NCBI RefSeq assembly: GCF_000025325.1
Contig: NC_013743.1
Span: 248,001 to 312,000 of the forward strand
Length of the DNA: 64,000 nucleotides
Direction of reading: 5' to 3'
DNA from: Haloterrigena turkmenica DSM 5511
GTDB lineage: Archaea > Halobacteriota > Halobacteria > Halobacteriales > Natrialbaceae
The notes under the pieces: generated by a model
The model's input: the letters and a program-made list of their open reading frames with translations, nothing else
Database searches by the model: none
What the model was told of the DNA's origin: nothing
Made by a program: the position numbers and the translations under genes
Shown here: piece after piece, positions 50,237-58,751 of the stretch
Position numbering within the stretch: the stretch's first letter is position 1
How the letters are laid out: each line of letters opens with the position of its first letter

Positions 50237-51340
50237 TCAAATGCCGCTCTCTTCGAATCCGTCCTCGAACCGGAACGTCCCGTCCCGCTGCACCACTTCG
50301 CCATCCACTTCGATGACCGAATCTTCGCTCATGTCGACGATCATGTCGACGTGGACCGCCGAATCGTTGGCCTCGTTGCCCTCGCCGACGGTGTCGTCGT
50401 AGGCCCGGCCAACGGCCATGTGGACCGTATCGCCCATCTTCTCGTCGAACAGCATGTTGTAGGTGAACTGATCGATGTCGCGGTTCATCCCGATACCGAG
50501 TTCACCCAGGCGCCGCGCGCCGTCGTCCGTGTTGAGGACTTCGGTGAGGACGTCCTCGTTCTTCGCCGCCGAGTGGTCGACGACCTCGCCGCCCTCGAAC
50601 TCGAGGTAGACGTCCGTGATCTCCCGACCCTGGTGGTACAGCGGCATGTCGAACAGCACCTCACCCTCGACGCTGTCGGGCTGTGGCGCGGTGAAGACCT
50701 CGCCACCGGGCAGGTTGTGCTCGCCGTGGTCGTTGAGCGTCGGGTTGCCGGCGATCGACATCGTGACGTCGGTCGTATCGCCGCTCTTGATCCGGATCTC
50801 ATCGGCGGGATCCATGATCTCGACCATGTGCTCCTGGTGTTCGCGCTGTTCCTCCCAGTCCTTGTTGACGGCGTCCCAGACGAAGTTCTCGTAGCCCTCA
50901 GTGCTCATCTCGGCCAGTTGGGCGTTGGCCGGCGCGGGATACTGGGTGAGACACCAGCGCTTCGAGAGCCGTTCCTCTAAGATCGGCCGGTGGGCCTGCT
51001 GGTAGGCCGCCTGCGTCTCGGGATCGACGTCGCTGGTCTGCGTGACGTTGTCGCTGGCGCGGATGGCGATGTAGACGTCCGTGTTCTGGATGAGCGCGAG
51101 TTCGTGCTCAGGCGTTTCGTACTCATCATCACCCGCCCGAAGGAAGGCCCGCCGCTGGCGCTCGCCCGTGCGCTGGCTGACCGTCACCGGATTCGCACCC
51201 TGATCGCCGATGACCTCGTGAAGGGCGACGACCAAGTCCTCGGCGACGGGGTGGGCGTCGACGACGACGTTGTCGCCTTCCTGCAGATCGACCGAGTGGT
51301 TCGCGATGACCTCGGCGTGCTCGCGGATACGTGGGTCCAT
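50237..51340 (-). CDS. Aminopeptidase, M29 family
   Basis: This 367-residue metallopeptidase starts at ATG 51340 (MDPRIREHAEVIANHSVDLQ). M29 features: N-terminal LQEGDNVVVDAHPVAEDLVV, and the C-terminal metal site with NLPGGEVFTAPQPDSVEGEV (conserved G-G-E-V-F-T-x-P), ITDVYLEFEGGEVVDHSA, LGELGIGMN and the last His/Asp ligands in DSAVHVDMIVDMSEDS. It uses two metal ions to cleave N-terminal residues. Cytoplasmic peptide turnover enzyme. Followed at 50230 by palindromic filler. Confidence 0.94.
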   Translation of the reverse strand: MDPRIREHAEVIANHSVDLQEGDNVVVDAHPVAEDLVVALHEVIGDQGANPVTVSQRTGERQRRAFLRAGDDEYETPEHELALIQNTDVYIAIRASDNVTQTSDVDPETQAAYQQAHRPILEERLSKRWCLTQYPAPANAQLAEMSTEGYENFVWDAVNKDWEEQREHQEHMVEIMDPADEIRIKSGDTTDVTMSIAGNPTLNDHGEHNLPGGEVFTAPQPDSVEGEVLFDMPLYHQGREITDVYLEFEGGEVVDHSAAKNEDVLTEVLNTDDGARRLGELGIGMNRDIDQFTYNMLFDEKMGDTVHMAVGRAYDDTVGEGNEANDSAVHVDMIVDMSEDSVIEVDGEVVQRDGTFRFEDGFEESGI

Positions 51341-51419
51341 GTGACAGACGTCTGCGACCGCCGGGATACCGTTTTCGCATCGACACTCGAGGTAAGCGGG
51401 GCGTCGCGGTCCGGCCAGT

Positions 51420-51659
51420 CTAGTCTCGGTTCGCCAGGAAAATCCCGAGATAGATCGACGCCAGCGCGCACCCGACGCCCGCACCGAACGCCAGCGTGAA
51501 CGGCGACTCGAGGGTGACTTCGCCGCCCTCGTCGATCACCCAGCCGCCGAAACCCAGCAGAAGCAGCCAGAACGCCGCGGTGCGCAACGCGAGGACGGCC
51601 CCGCGGGCCAGCGAGCGCCGGGGTCGAGCGGAGTCGGTCTCGCTCACGGTCTCAGACAC
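51420..51659 (-). CDS. Small two-helix membrane protein
   Basis: This 79-residue protein, MSETVSETDSARPRRSLARG, has two hydrophobic helices, VLALRTAAFWLLLLGFGGWV and FTLAFGAGVGCALASIYLGI, linked by a short acidic loop. It has the appearance of a conserved haloarchaeal DUF membrane protein. It ends in FLANRD. An even smaller membrane protein lies 8 nt upstream in the same orientation; the two may be one operon. Confidence 0.75.
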   Translation of the reverse strand: MSETVSETDSARPRRSLARGAVLALRTAAFWLLLLGFGGWVIDEGGEVTLESPFTLAFGAGVGCALASIYLGIFLANRD

Positions 51660-51667
51660 TCGGTCGA

Positions 51668-51793
51668 TTATCGCATTCCGTCCCGGAACTCGAGGATGGT
51701 CCGTCGAATGAGCAGATACGAGAAGAAGATCAACGTGAGGAGGATCACCACGATGGCGATGATGACGGGGTCGTCGGGGATGAGGTCGAACAT
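51668..51793 (-). CDS. 41-residue single-helix membrane protein
   Basis: The minus strand from ATG 51793 to TAA at 51668 encodes MFDLIPDDPVIIAIVVILLT followed by LIFFSYLLIRRTILEFRDGMR. It is one continuous hydrophobic helix flanked by an acidic N-terminus and basic C-terminus, consistent with the positive-inside rule. The reading frame lies 8 nt before the 79-residue membrane gene, and the translation start coincides with the first ATG. Function unknown; possibly a subunit or regulator of its neighbour. Confidence 0.65.
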   Translation of the reverse strand: MFDLIPDDPVIIAIVVILLTLIFFSYLLIRRTILEFRDGMR

Positions 51794-52225
51794 ACCGGGG
51801 GTACCGTGTCAGCGCGCAAAATCGTTTCGACCTCGGTCACGTGTTGGCGACGCGACTCGATACGGTCGCGATCGCTTCGGCGACCGAAACTAACTCAAAC
51901 AGATGTTTCAGCTTGCGCTGACTATATTCTACGACGGAACGTAGTCGAGCGTGCGTCTCGGTCGTCGTCCGCGAGGAAACGATCGAGACGGGTCGCCCGC
52001 GACTCCGCTATCACCCTCCCAACCCGACCGCTTCGATCCGACGCGGGCGATCGACGGCCGGCCGTCGATGCCGAACTCCCGCTCTGATCGCGTTTCCGAT
52101 AGGTTGCCGGAACGCGACGGTCCCGCTGGCGCGATGAGTCCCCGCGCCTTGTTCCGCCGATCAGTTTCGCCTTCTACACCGTTCGGTAGCGTCCGATCGT
52201 CGGTTCGCGACGCTCGACAGCAATA
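51794..52225. other. Intergenic region upstream of TFB remnant
   Basis: No intact gene was recognised. The part next to 52226 may contain more decayed TFB sequence, but I could not read it in any frame. Confidence 0.4.
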
Positions 52226-52423
52226 GAGTCGGCGGAACTGCTGTACGGCCGCTCGCTCGAGGGGTTCGCGGCCGCCTGCGTCTACGCGACCTGTCGGATT
52301 CAGTCGATCTCGCGCACGATCGACGAGATCGTCGACGTCACGCAGACGGCGGTCGCGGAGCTCGCCGGCGTCTCGCGGATGACCGTCCGCTCGACCGCGA
52401 CGGAGCTCAATCAGTGGGAGTAG
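52226..52423 (+). pseudogene. TFB (TFIIB-like) remnant, apparently chimeric
   Basis: The frame from 52226 to the stop at 52421-52423 reads ESAELLYGRSLEGFAAACVY, then ATCRIQSISRTIDEIVDV, TQTAVAELAGVSRM and TVRSTATELNQWE. The first half fits the first cyclin repeat of archaeal transcription factor B (GRS-x-E-x-x-AAA-x-VY-x-x-CR-x-x-x-x-x-RT-x-DEI). The second half fits the end of the second repeat (T-Q-x-A-V-A-E-x-A-x-V-S-x-x-T-V/I-R). About 66 codons of a normal ~320 remain, without a start codon or zinc ribbon. Confidence 0.75.
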
Positions 52424-52478
52424 TAATTCAGCGGCTTCGTGTACACGTTCAAATGGGAAGAGGAAGCCTAATCGAGGC

Positions 52479-53822
52479 ATGATCGCAATCGCCGGTGCGA
52501 AAGGTGGCTGTGGCAAGACGACGACGACGCTGGGTCTCGCCGAGGCGTTCGGTCGTGCCGGAACGCCCGCGCTCGCGGTCGACGCCGACCGACAGCTTCC
52601 GAACCTCCACGTCAGGGGCGGTATCGATCGCGAACCGACGCTCGTGGCGGCACGGGGTGAAGACGACGTACTGCAGGCCGCCCAGACGGACCCGCGGTCG
52701 TCGAACGTCGCGTTGCTCCCGGCGCCGAAGTCCTCCGAGCAACTCGATATGGAGACGGCCATAGAGCGACTGTCGCCCGACTCGGTGCAGTCGCTGATCG
52801 ACTGCCCGTCGGGCGCGGGCCCCGACGTCGTCGATCCGCTCTCGGTCGCCGACGCGGTGGTCGTCGTCACGACCGCGGACGACCGGAGTCTGGACGCCGC
52901 CGAGACGACCGTGGAGATGGCGAACCGGCTCGGCGTCCCGGTGCTCGGCGCGATCATCAACCAGTCGACCGACATCCCCGAGACGGTCCGGTCGTGGGTC
53001 GATGTGCCGGTACTGGGCGTCGTTCCCGAGGTCGACGACCCGCTGTCGAGCGACGACTCCCGGGCCGTCTACGACGAAATCGTGCGGACGCTCCAGACGA
53101 AGAACGCGACGGTCCGGACGCCGCCGGCGTACGCCGACGAACTGCTGGGGACCGGTATCGACACCCTCGACCGCCGACTCGGCGGCGGCTTCCCGCCCGG
53201 CACCGTCGTCGCGCTGACGGCCGATCCGGCGAGTCAGAGCGAACAGCTCCTCTACCAGACGACGGCCGTCCGCGGCTCGCTGTACATCACGACGCGTCGC
53301 TCCGAACGGAACGTCGACCGCGCGATCGAGTCGTCGACGCTCGAGACCGGCTCCCCGACGGTTCGCCGGATCGACGGCGAGGGCGCCGAGCCCTTCGACC
53401 GGTTCCGGGAGATCCTCGACAAGCTTCCCGATGGCGCGAACCTGCTCGTCGACACCGCGAGCGCGCTCGAGCGCCGCGACAGGAGGGCCTACGTCGCGTT
53501 TCTGAACGATCTCAAGGACAGAATGGCCGAGACCAACGGCGTCGCCGTCCTCCACTGTCCGACGCGAACGGTCCCGGAAAACCGCGAGATTACGACCCAC
53601 TTCGCGGACGTCGTGCTCGAACTCGAGACCGTCTCGTCCGGTGTCGGTGCGGACGTCGAACACTATCTTTCGGTCCCGAAACATCGCGCTGACTGCGGTT
53701 TCTCCGAGACGATCGAACTGCGCTTCGACGGAACGTCGAACGCGATTACGGTGCCGGCCGACGGGGAACTGGGAGCCGGCTCCGCTCCCGGCGTTACCGC
53801 CGAGCGTCGATCGGACGAATAG
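52479..53822 (+). CDS. ParA/MinD-like ATPase fused to RecA/KaiC-like domain lacking a P-loop
   Basis: This 447-residue protein has an N-terminal ParA/MinD domain with deviant Walker A KGGCGKTT at residues 8-15, DADRQLPNLHVRGG, SLIDCPSGAG and TTADDRSLDAA. From residue 226, a second domain begins GIDTLDRRLGGGFPPGTVVA exactly like KaiC/RadA proteins. Where the second Walker A is expected, there is ADPASQSEQ (248-256), so this copy cannot bind ATP canonically. Recalled as a haloarchaeal DUF7125-type protein. Convergent with the MinD-like gene that follows. Confidence 0.8.
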   Translation: MIAIAGAKGGCGKTTTTLGLAEAFGRAGTPALAVDADRQLPNLHVRGGIDREPTLVAARGEDDVLQAAQTDPRSSNVALLPAPKSSEQLDMETAIERLSPDSVQSLIDCPSGAGPDVVDPLSVADAVVVVTTADDRSLDAAETTVEMANRLGVPVLGAIINQSTDIPETVRSWVDVPVLGVVPEVDDPLSSDDSRAVYDEIVRTLQTKNATVRTPPAYADELLGTGIDTLDRRLGGGFPPGTVVALTADPASQSEQLLYQTTAVRGSLYITTRRSERNVDRAIESSTLETGSPTVRRIDGEGAEPFDRFREILDKLPDGANLLVDTASALERRDRRAYVAFLNDLKDRMAETNGVAVLHCPTRTVPENREITTHFADVVLELETVSSGVGADVEHYLSVPKHRADCGFSETIELRFDGTSNAITVPADGELGAGSAPGVTAERRSDE

Positions 53823-53872
53823 CAGTCGGAATCGAGTGCCGACGCCGCGCCGTCGGCGTGGCCGTCGTTCGA

Positions 53873-54571
53873 TCAGTGAACGCCGATACGGCTCGAGATC
53901 CGCTGTTCGGACCGTTCGATGGTCCTGGCGATCTCGTCGAACGCGCCGACCGCCGGACAGTCCGGATCGACGTCGTCGACGGGCAGCCACCGCGACTGGG
54001 CCTCGTCGACCGTCGCTCGGTCTTCGACGATCGTGGTCGTCGCACCGAACCGTTCTTCGACGCGACTCGCGAGATCGCCGTGCTCGTCGCGATCGGCCCG
54101 GTTGAGGACGACCGACGCGATCGGCGTCTCGAGATCGGCCGCGACGCGTCGCGTCCGGACGGCGTCGACGAGCGCGGCTTCGTCCGGCGTCGTGACGAGG
54201 ACGGCGAGGTGGGCCGTCTCGAGTTGCGTCCCCACGTCCCTCGCGAGGCCCGCGGGACAGTCGATGACGACCCGGCCGTACTCCCGCTCGAGCCGTTCGA
54301 CGACGCGGTCGAGCGCGGAGAGATCCGCCGCACGGGCGCCGGCCAGGGTCCGTCCGCAGGAGAGGTAGCGAACCGGTCCGAACCGTTCGACGGCCGCGAC
54401 CGGGTCGGCGCGGCCGGCGAGGACGTCGTGGAGGTCGGGGCCGGTTCCGGGCGGGAGATCCGCCGTCGCGAGGTCGCCGTCGACGACGACCGCGTCGAGT
54501 TCGTACCCGAGGTTGAGCGACGTCGTCGACTTCCCCACTCCTCCCTTGCCGCCGGTTACCGCGACGATCAT
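53873..54571 (-). CDS. MinD/ParA-family ATPase
   Basis: This 232-residue protein starts at ATG 54571 (MIVAVTGGKGGVGKSTTSLN) with deviant Walker A KGGVGKST at residues 9-16. VVVDGDLATADLPPGTGPDL follows, then VVIDCPAGLARDVGTQLETA (Walker B/A') and LVTTPDEAALVDAVRTRRVA. No clear C-terminal membrane-targeting helix is present, so it is not a classical MinD. It overlaps the 121-residue gene upstream by 4 nt and faces the ParA/RecA-like fusion end to end. Confidence 0.9.
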   Translation of the reverse strand: MIVAVTGGKGGVGKSTTSLNLGYELDAVVVDGDLATADLPPGTGPDLHDVLAGRADPVAAVERFGPVRYLSCGRTLAGARAADLSALDRVVERLEREYGRVVIDCPAGLARDVGTQLETAHLAVLVTTPDEAALVDAVRTRRVAADLETPIASVVLNRADRDEHGDLASRVEERFGATTTIVEDRATVDEAQSRWLPVDDVDPDCPAVGAFDEIARTIERSEQRISSRIGVH

Positions 54572-54933
54572 AGCTCCCGCGAGAGGACGTCCGTCGTCGG
54601 CGCCCACTCCTCGAGGTCGGCGAGGACGGTCTTCGACGAGGGCGACTCGTCGCCGTCCGCTCGGCGCACCTCGGCGATTTCGACCGGCGACTCGATCGGG
54701 GGCACCGGACTGGCGAATCCGAGGCCGCGCGTCCGGCCCGGTTTGACCGTCCCGGTCCACCCGCTGTCGTCCCATTCGGGGGCCGCGACCGACCCCGCCC
54801 GCGGCGGCCAGACCGGTCCCTCGAGTCGACTCCGCAGGCGAATCGTCTGTGGCGTCGACCGAGTGTTCGTGACGGTCGCCTGGACTAGCGTCACGTCCTC
54901 GTGTCGCTCACACGTCGCTTCCACCTCGACCAT
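54568..54933 (-). CDS. Beta-rich partner protein of the MinD-like ATPase (DUF)
   Basis: This 121-residue protein, MVEVEATCERHEDVTLVQAT, reads as a beta-sandwich: VTNTRSTPQTIRLRSRLEGP, WPPRAGSVAAPEWDDSGWTG, RGLGFASPVPPIESPVEIAE. It resembles a haloarchaeal DUF (DUF7857, recalled) genetically tied to MinD-like ATPases. The start codon overlaps the MinD-like gene (4 nt) with a TATA-like box 25-32 nt upstream. No catalytic residues are apparent. Confidence 0.75.
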   Translation of the reverse strand: MVEVEATCERHEDVTLVQATVTNTRSTPQTIRLRSRLEGPVWPPRAGSVAAPEWDDSGWTGTVKPGRTRGLGFASPVPPIESPVEIAEVRRADGDESPSSKTVLADLEEWAPTTDVLSREL

Positions 54934-54957
54934 ACCACTATTATCGCGCTCGATTAC

Positions 54958-54965
54958 GTATAAAT
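54958..54965 (-). promoter_or_regulatory. TATA-like box for DUF-MinD operon
   Basis: The minus strand reads ATTTATAC, 25-32 nt before the ATG at 54933. It is the most conspicuous A/T run in this intergenic stretch. Confidence 0.6.
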
Positions 54966-55195
54966 TACATCACCAGTGCGGCGATTCGTAGTCACCTCGA
55001 ACGAGAGAGGTGGGGAACCCCCTCGACGCCGACGTCATATCGCTGGCGACCGGCGTGATGCCGCCTCGACCGCCGCTCGCGACCGTTTCGGCTCGCGGAA
55101 TTGCTACAGAAATCCGCGTAAAACTCTCTGTCGAGTTAAAATCGGTCGAGAAGCCTCGAAACGGTTATCCCCCTCGGTAGTGGACTCCCGGGTAT

Positions 55196-56209
55196 ATGAT
55201 CCAGGTCGCGATCAACGGCTACGGCACGATCGGCAAACGCGTCGCGGACGCCGTCCGCGAGCAGCCCGATATGGAGGTTCGCGGCGTCGCCAAAACGCGT
55301 CCCAACTTCGAGGCCGAGACGGCCGTCGACAAGGGGTTCCCGCTCTACGCAGCCGTCGAAGAACGGGCCGATCAGTTCGCGGACGCCGGCCTCGAGATCG
55401 CCGGTCCGGTCGAAGACCTCGTCGACGCGGCCGACGTCGTCGTCGACGCAACGCCCTCGGGCATCGGCGCCGAGAACAAATCGATGTACGAGGCGTACGA
55501 CACGCCCGCGCTCTATCAGGGCGGCGAGGACGCCGACCTCGTCGACACCAGCTTCAACGCCCGTTCGAACTTCGAGGACGCGACCGGGGCCGACCACGTC
55601 CGCGTCGTCTCCTGTAACACGACGGGCCTCTCCCGCGTGATCGCGCCCCTCCGGGAGGCCTACGGCGTCGAGAAGGTCCGCGCGACGCTCGTCCGGCGGG
55701 GCGGCGACCCCGGCCAGACCTCCCGCGGCCCGATCAACGACATCCTGCCGAACCCGGTGACGATCCCCTCCCACCACGGCCCCGACGTCGAGACAATCTT
55801 CGACGATCTGGACATCGACACGCTGGGCATGAAGGTCCCCGCGACGCTGATGCACATGCACAGTCTCAACGTCACTCTCGAGGAGGAGGTCGACGCGAGC
55901 GAGGTTCGCGACCTGTTCGCCGAGGAGTCCCGGCTCTTCCTGATCCCCGAGCGGATGGACATCGACGGCAGCGGCAAGCTCAAGGAGTACGCGCTGGACG
56001 CGGGCCGCCCGCGCGGCGACGTCTGGGAAAACTGCATCTGGGAGGAGTCGATCTCCACCGTCGGCGACGACCTCTACCTCTTCCAGGGGATTCACCAGGA
56101 GAGCGACGTCGTCCCCGAGAACGTCGACGCGATCCGAGCGGTGCTCGGCGAAGCCGACGCCGAGGAGAGCATCGAGACGACCAACGAGACGATGGGCATC
56201 GGGCTGTAG
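55196..56209 (+). CDS. gap: Type II glyceraldehyde-3-phosphate dehydrogenase
   Basis: This 337-residue enzyme is of the archaeal type II GAPDH class. It has NAD(P) motif [17 protein letters not shown] at the N-terminus, active-site Cys140 in [10 protein letters not shown] and the family run [20 protein letters not shown]. It catalyses NAD(P)-dependent interconversion of glyceraldehyde 3-phosphate and 1,3-bisphosphoglycerate, mainly gluconeogenic in haloarchaea that also have type I enzymes. ATG 55196 gives the standard length. Monocistronic. Confidence 0.97.
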   Translation: MIQVAINGYGTIGKRVADAVREQPDMEVRGVAKTRPNFEAETAVDKGFPLYAAVEERADQFADAGLEIAGPVEDLVDAADVVVDATPSGIGAENKSMYEAYDTPALYQGGEDADLVDTSFNARSNFEDATGADHVRVVSCNTTGLSRVIAPLREAYGVEKVRATLVRRGGDPGQTSRGPINDILPNPVTIPSHHGPDVETIFDDLDIDTLGMKVPATLMHMHSLNVTLEEEVDASEVRDLFAEESRLFLIPERMDIDGSGKLKEYALDAGRPRGDVWENCIWEESISTVGDDLYLFQGIHQESDVVPENVDAIRAVLGEADAEESIETTNETMGIGL

Positions 56210-56300
56210 CCCTCGAGTTTCTGTCGTCGTCACGCCGACGCATCGCGTTTTCGACGTCGGTTCGCCGGTTTCGCTCGTCTCGAACAACTAGTGACGACAG

Positions 56301-56310
56301 AAAGTTTTTG
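56301..56310 (+). promoter_or_regulatory. TATA-like box before hsp20
   Basis: AAAGTTTTTG lies 25-34 nt before the ATG at 56335, typical for leaderless heat-shock genes in haloarchaea. Confidence 0.5.
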
Positions 56311-56334
56311 GCCCGCGGTCTACTACACGTTCGC

Positions 56335-56736
56335 ATGCGCCGAGACGACCGCGACGAACCCTTCGACGACCTGTTTCGCGAGATCGAGCGGATGATGAAC
56401 GAAATGATGAACGGCGCGGACGCGAACGTCGACTTCTCCTCCTCGAGCGACGTCGGCAACGGCTTCGGGATGGACACCCACGTCGACATTCACGAGACCG
56501 ACGACGAGGTCCGAGTCGTCGCCGATCTCCCGGGCGTCGAGAAGGACAACATCGAACTCGAGTGCGACGGGAAGACCCTGACCATCTCCGCCGAGAGCGA
56601 GCACCGCCAGTACGACGAACGCGTCTCCCTGCCGACCCGCGTTAACGAGCACACCGCCTCGGCGACCTACAACAACGGCGTCCTCGAGGTCGTCTTCGAT
56701 CCCGCGGAGCAGTCCTCGGGCATCAGTCTCGAGTAA
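56335..56736 (+). CDS. Small heat shock protein Hsp20
   Basis: This 133-residue protein has an N-terminal helical, Met-rich region (LFREIERMMNEMMNGADANV) and an alpha-crystallin domain: VDIHETDDEVRVVADLPGVE, then DNIELECDGKTLTISAESE and the G-x-L signature in YNNGVLEVVFD. It forms oligomers that hold unfolding proteins. ATG 56335 is chosen from the promoter spacing; the same frame is open slightly upstream. Probably induced by heat stress. Confidence 0.95.
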   Translation: MRRDDRDEPFDDLFREIERMMNEMMNGADANVDFSSSSDVGNGFGMDTHVDIHETDDEVRVVADLPGVEKDNIELECDGKTLTISAESEHRQYDERVSLPTRVNEHTASATYNNGVLEVVFDPAEQSSGISLE

Positions 56737-56766
56737 CCCGGTCAGTCGCGGTCGACGCCCTCGTTT

Positions 56767-57639
56767 TCACTGCCGGTCCGCAGCCGTTCGAATCGCGTCC
56801 GCGAGTCGATCGTAGAAGTCCGGTTCGTACTTCGTTTCGTCGTCGATCGTCGGCCGCGCGTTCGTCTCGTTGACCACCAGTCGGTCGTCGGTCTCGAGCA
56901 GATCGACGCCGAGGAACGGGATCTCGAGCGCTGCCGCGACCCGCTCGGCCAGCTCGCGGTACTCGTCAGGTAACTCGACGCCCGTCGCCTCCGCGCCGCG
57001 GTGGACGTTGTGTTTCCACTGGCCCTCGGCGACGGCCTCGTCGGGCAGCCGTCGCTCGACCGCGCCGACGTACTCGCCCTCGAGGACCATCACACGGTAG
57101 TCGGTCGCGTCGGGGAGGTACTCCTGGACGAGAAACGACTGGTCGCCCGTCGCCTTGTAATCGTGGACCAGCGAGAGGTAGTCACAGATTCCCAGAAAGG
57201 AATCGAGGTCGTGGGCCTTCGCGACGCCGACGCCGCGAGTCGTCGAGTTCGGCTTGACGACTACCGGCGGCTCGAACCGCTCGAAGACGTCGGTCAGCTC
57301 CGCTTCACCGACGTCGTTCGAGACGTAGACCGACTCCGGAACCGGCAGGTCGGCCCGCCCGAGTCGCGCCAGCACCTCGGCCTTGTTACGCGAGGTTAGC
57401 ACCGTCTCGTGGTCGTTGAGCCACGGGATCTCGAGCAAGGCGTCGGCGACGCCGCCCTCCATGAGTCGGCCGGGGTAGACGAACCCCACGTCGTAGTCGT
57501 CCGCGTCCCATGGCGGATCGCCGAGCGCGATCGTGCGCTCGCGCACGGGCACGTGATGAACCCGTATCCCCCGCTCGGACAGCGGCTCCTGCATCCGCCG
57601 GAACGTCTGTTTCGCGTTCGCTACCGCGAGCTCGATCAT
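56767..57639 (-). CDS. ATP-grasp ligase of RimK family
   Basis: This 290-residue protein starts at ATG 57639 (MIELAVANAKQTFRRMQEPL). ATP-grasp features: VVVKPNSTTRGVGVAKAHDL (glycine-rich lid), FLVQEYLPDATDYRVMVLEG and the Mg-binding end FLGVDLLETDDRLVVNETNA. The family adds glutamate or other amino acids to protein or small-molecule carboxylates. Strong similarity to LysX/RimK, but no lysine-biosynthesis genes are adjacent. Monocistronic; substrate unknown. Confidence 0.9.
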   Translation of the reverse strand: MIELAVANAKQTFRRMQEPLSERGIRVHHVPVRERTIALGDPPWDADDYDVGFVYPGRLMEGGVADALLEIPWLNDHETVLTSRNKAEVLARLGRADLPVPESVYVSNDVGEAELTDVFERFEPPVVVKPNSTTRGVGVAKAHDLDSFLGICDYLSLVHDYKATGDQSFLVQEYLPDATDYRVMVLEGEYVGAVERRLPDEAVAEGQWKHNVHRGAEATGVELPDEYRELAERVAAALEIPFLGVDLLETDDRLVVNETNARPTIDDETKYEPDFYDRLADAIRTAADRQ

Positions 57640-57997
57640 AGTCGGCACTCGGGAGTAGAGGGGTAAAAAGGTGCTCGAGACCGGCCACACTCGAGTTCAC
57701 GGATTCGGCCGGGAGTGCGTCTCGAGCAGATGCGAGAGACGCATGACTCTACGGAAGAGCAAGCTCTTCCGAGCATCGCGGACGCTCCGCGTCCGCTCAA
57801 CGGGGGAGGGCAGGCCGTTGCCCTGTCACCGACCGCGAGCGAGGCTGAAGGCCGAGCGAGCGGGCCGACGACCGATGTGAACGAACGACTGGGCGACGCG
57901 AAGCGTCGCTCAGGAGTGAGTGAGCGGAGAGAGGAGTGCTTTTCATCGAAGTTTTCCCGAGGGTGCGCCACAGGCGCACCCGCAGAGGAAAAGTTCG
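57640..57997. other. Intergenic region with hairpin cluster
   Basis: About 360 nt between the RimK-family gene and rpl10e. Four perfect hairpins occur at 57753-57981, interspersed with GAGCGAGC-type words. No gene was recognised. Confidence 0.65.
57753..57981. repeat. Four perfect short hairpins, palindromic element cluster
   Basis: GGAAGAGC-AA-GCTCTTCC (57753-57770), GCGGACG-CTCCG-CGTCCGC (57778-57796), GCGACGC-GAA-GCGTCGC (57893-57909) and GGGTGCGCC-ACA-GGCGCACCC (57961-57981). The last lies 17 nt after the stop of rpl10e (minus strand) and could terminate it. Confidence 0.7.
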
Positions 57998-58528
57998 TTA
58001 TGCGATAAGCTGTTCTTCGCCCTTCTCGACGACGACGCGACACGGCGGCGAGATCTTGTTGTAGGCGCGGCGCATCGCCTCCTTGGCGAACTCGGCGTCG
58101 TCGACGTCACACCAGATCGTGAAGATGCGCTCGCCGGCGTCGATACGCGCGGCGGTGCCGACGATCTTCCCGAAGGCCTGACGCATCCCGTCGGAAACAC
58201 GGTCTGCACCCGCACCCGTCGCCTGCTTGTTCTCGCGGATGACGTGGTGGGGGAACTTCCGGAGGATCATCTTGTAGTTGTTCTCGCCGGCGTTTTTCAG
58301 CATGTGACGGTTGGCCGAGAGACGCGAGGCCTCGAGGCTCCCGTGGCGAAGCTGAACCTCTTCTTCGGTGATGAGGCTGATCTGAACGGGGTAGTCCTCG
58401 GGATCGGCGCTGATGTCGCCCATCTTGTGCTGTGCAATCTTGGAGCCCGGGATGCCGGTGATGTATTCGCGTCGCGTGTAGGCCGGCTTGCTGATCTCCC
58501 GGTACATTGAGGCGGGTTTGTCGGACAT
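57998..58528 (-). CDS. rpl10e: 50S ribosomal protein L10e (L16-like)
   Basis: This 176-residue protein starts [20 protein letters not shown] and carries the L10e/L16 core [40 protein letters not shown] and [18 protein letters not shown]. It binds near the A-site and helps tRNA selection. Standard archaeal length. Monocistronic here, with a strong hairpin just downstream. Confidence 0.96.
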   Translation of the reverse strand: MSDKPASMYREISKPAYTRREYITGIPGSKIAQHKMGDISADPEDYPVQISLITEEEVQLRHGSLEASRLSANRHMLKNAGENNYKMILRKFPHHVIRENKQATGAGADRVSDGMRQAFGKIVGTAARIDAGERIFTIWCDVDDAEFAKEAMRRAYNKISPPCRVVVEKGEEQLIA

Positions 58529-58751
58529 GGTTGTGGTTACTTACGAAAACGCAGGCCTACCGTGCGGATAAAGGCTTCGAAGCGCGCGCTGGATGCGGGT
58601 CCGCGGCTATGTACGTCGACGGCTGGGTCGGTAGCATTCGAGTACCGATGCGAGCGGGCCCACTCTCGAGGCCGGACGACGGTCGACGAGCCAGCGGCTC
58701 GGTGGCGAGCGGTCAACGGGCGCTCTAACGCGGCACGGTCGGCGAGAACAA

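Noticed and set aside
52449-53990. 513-codon minus-strand frame
   Set aside because: Shadow opposite the ParA/RecA-like fusion gene; Arg-rich with no motif.
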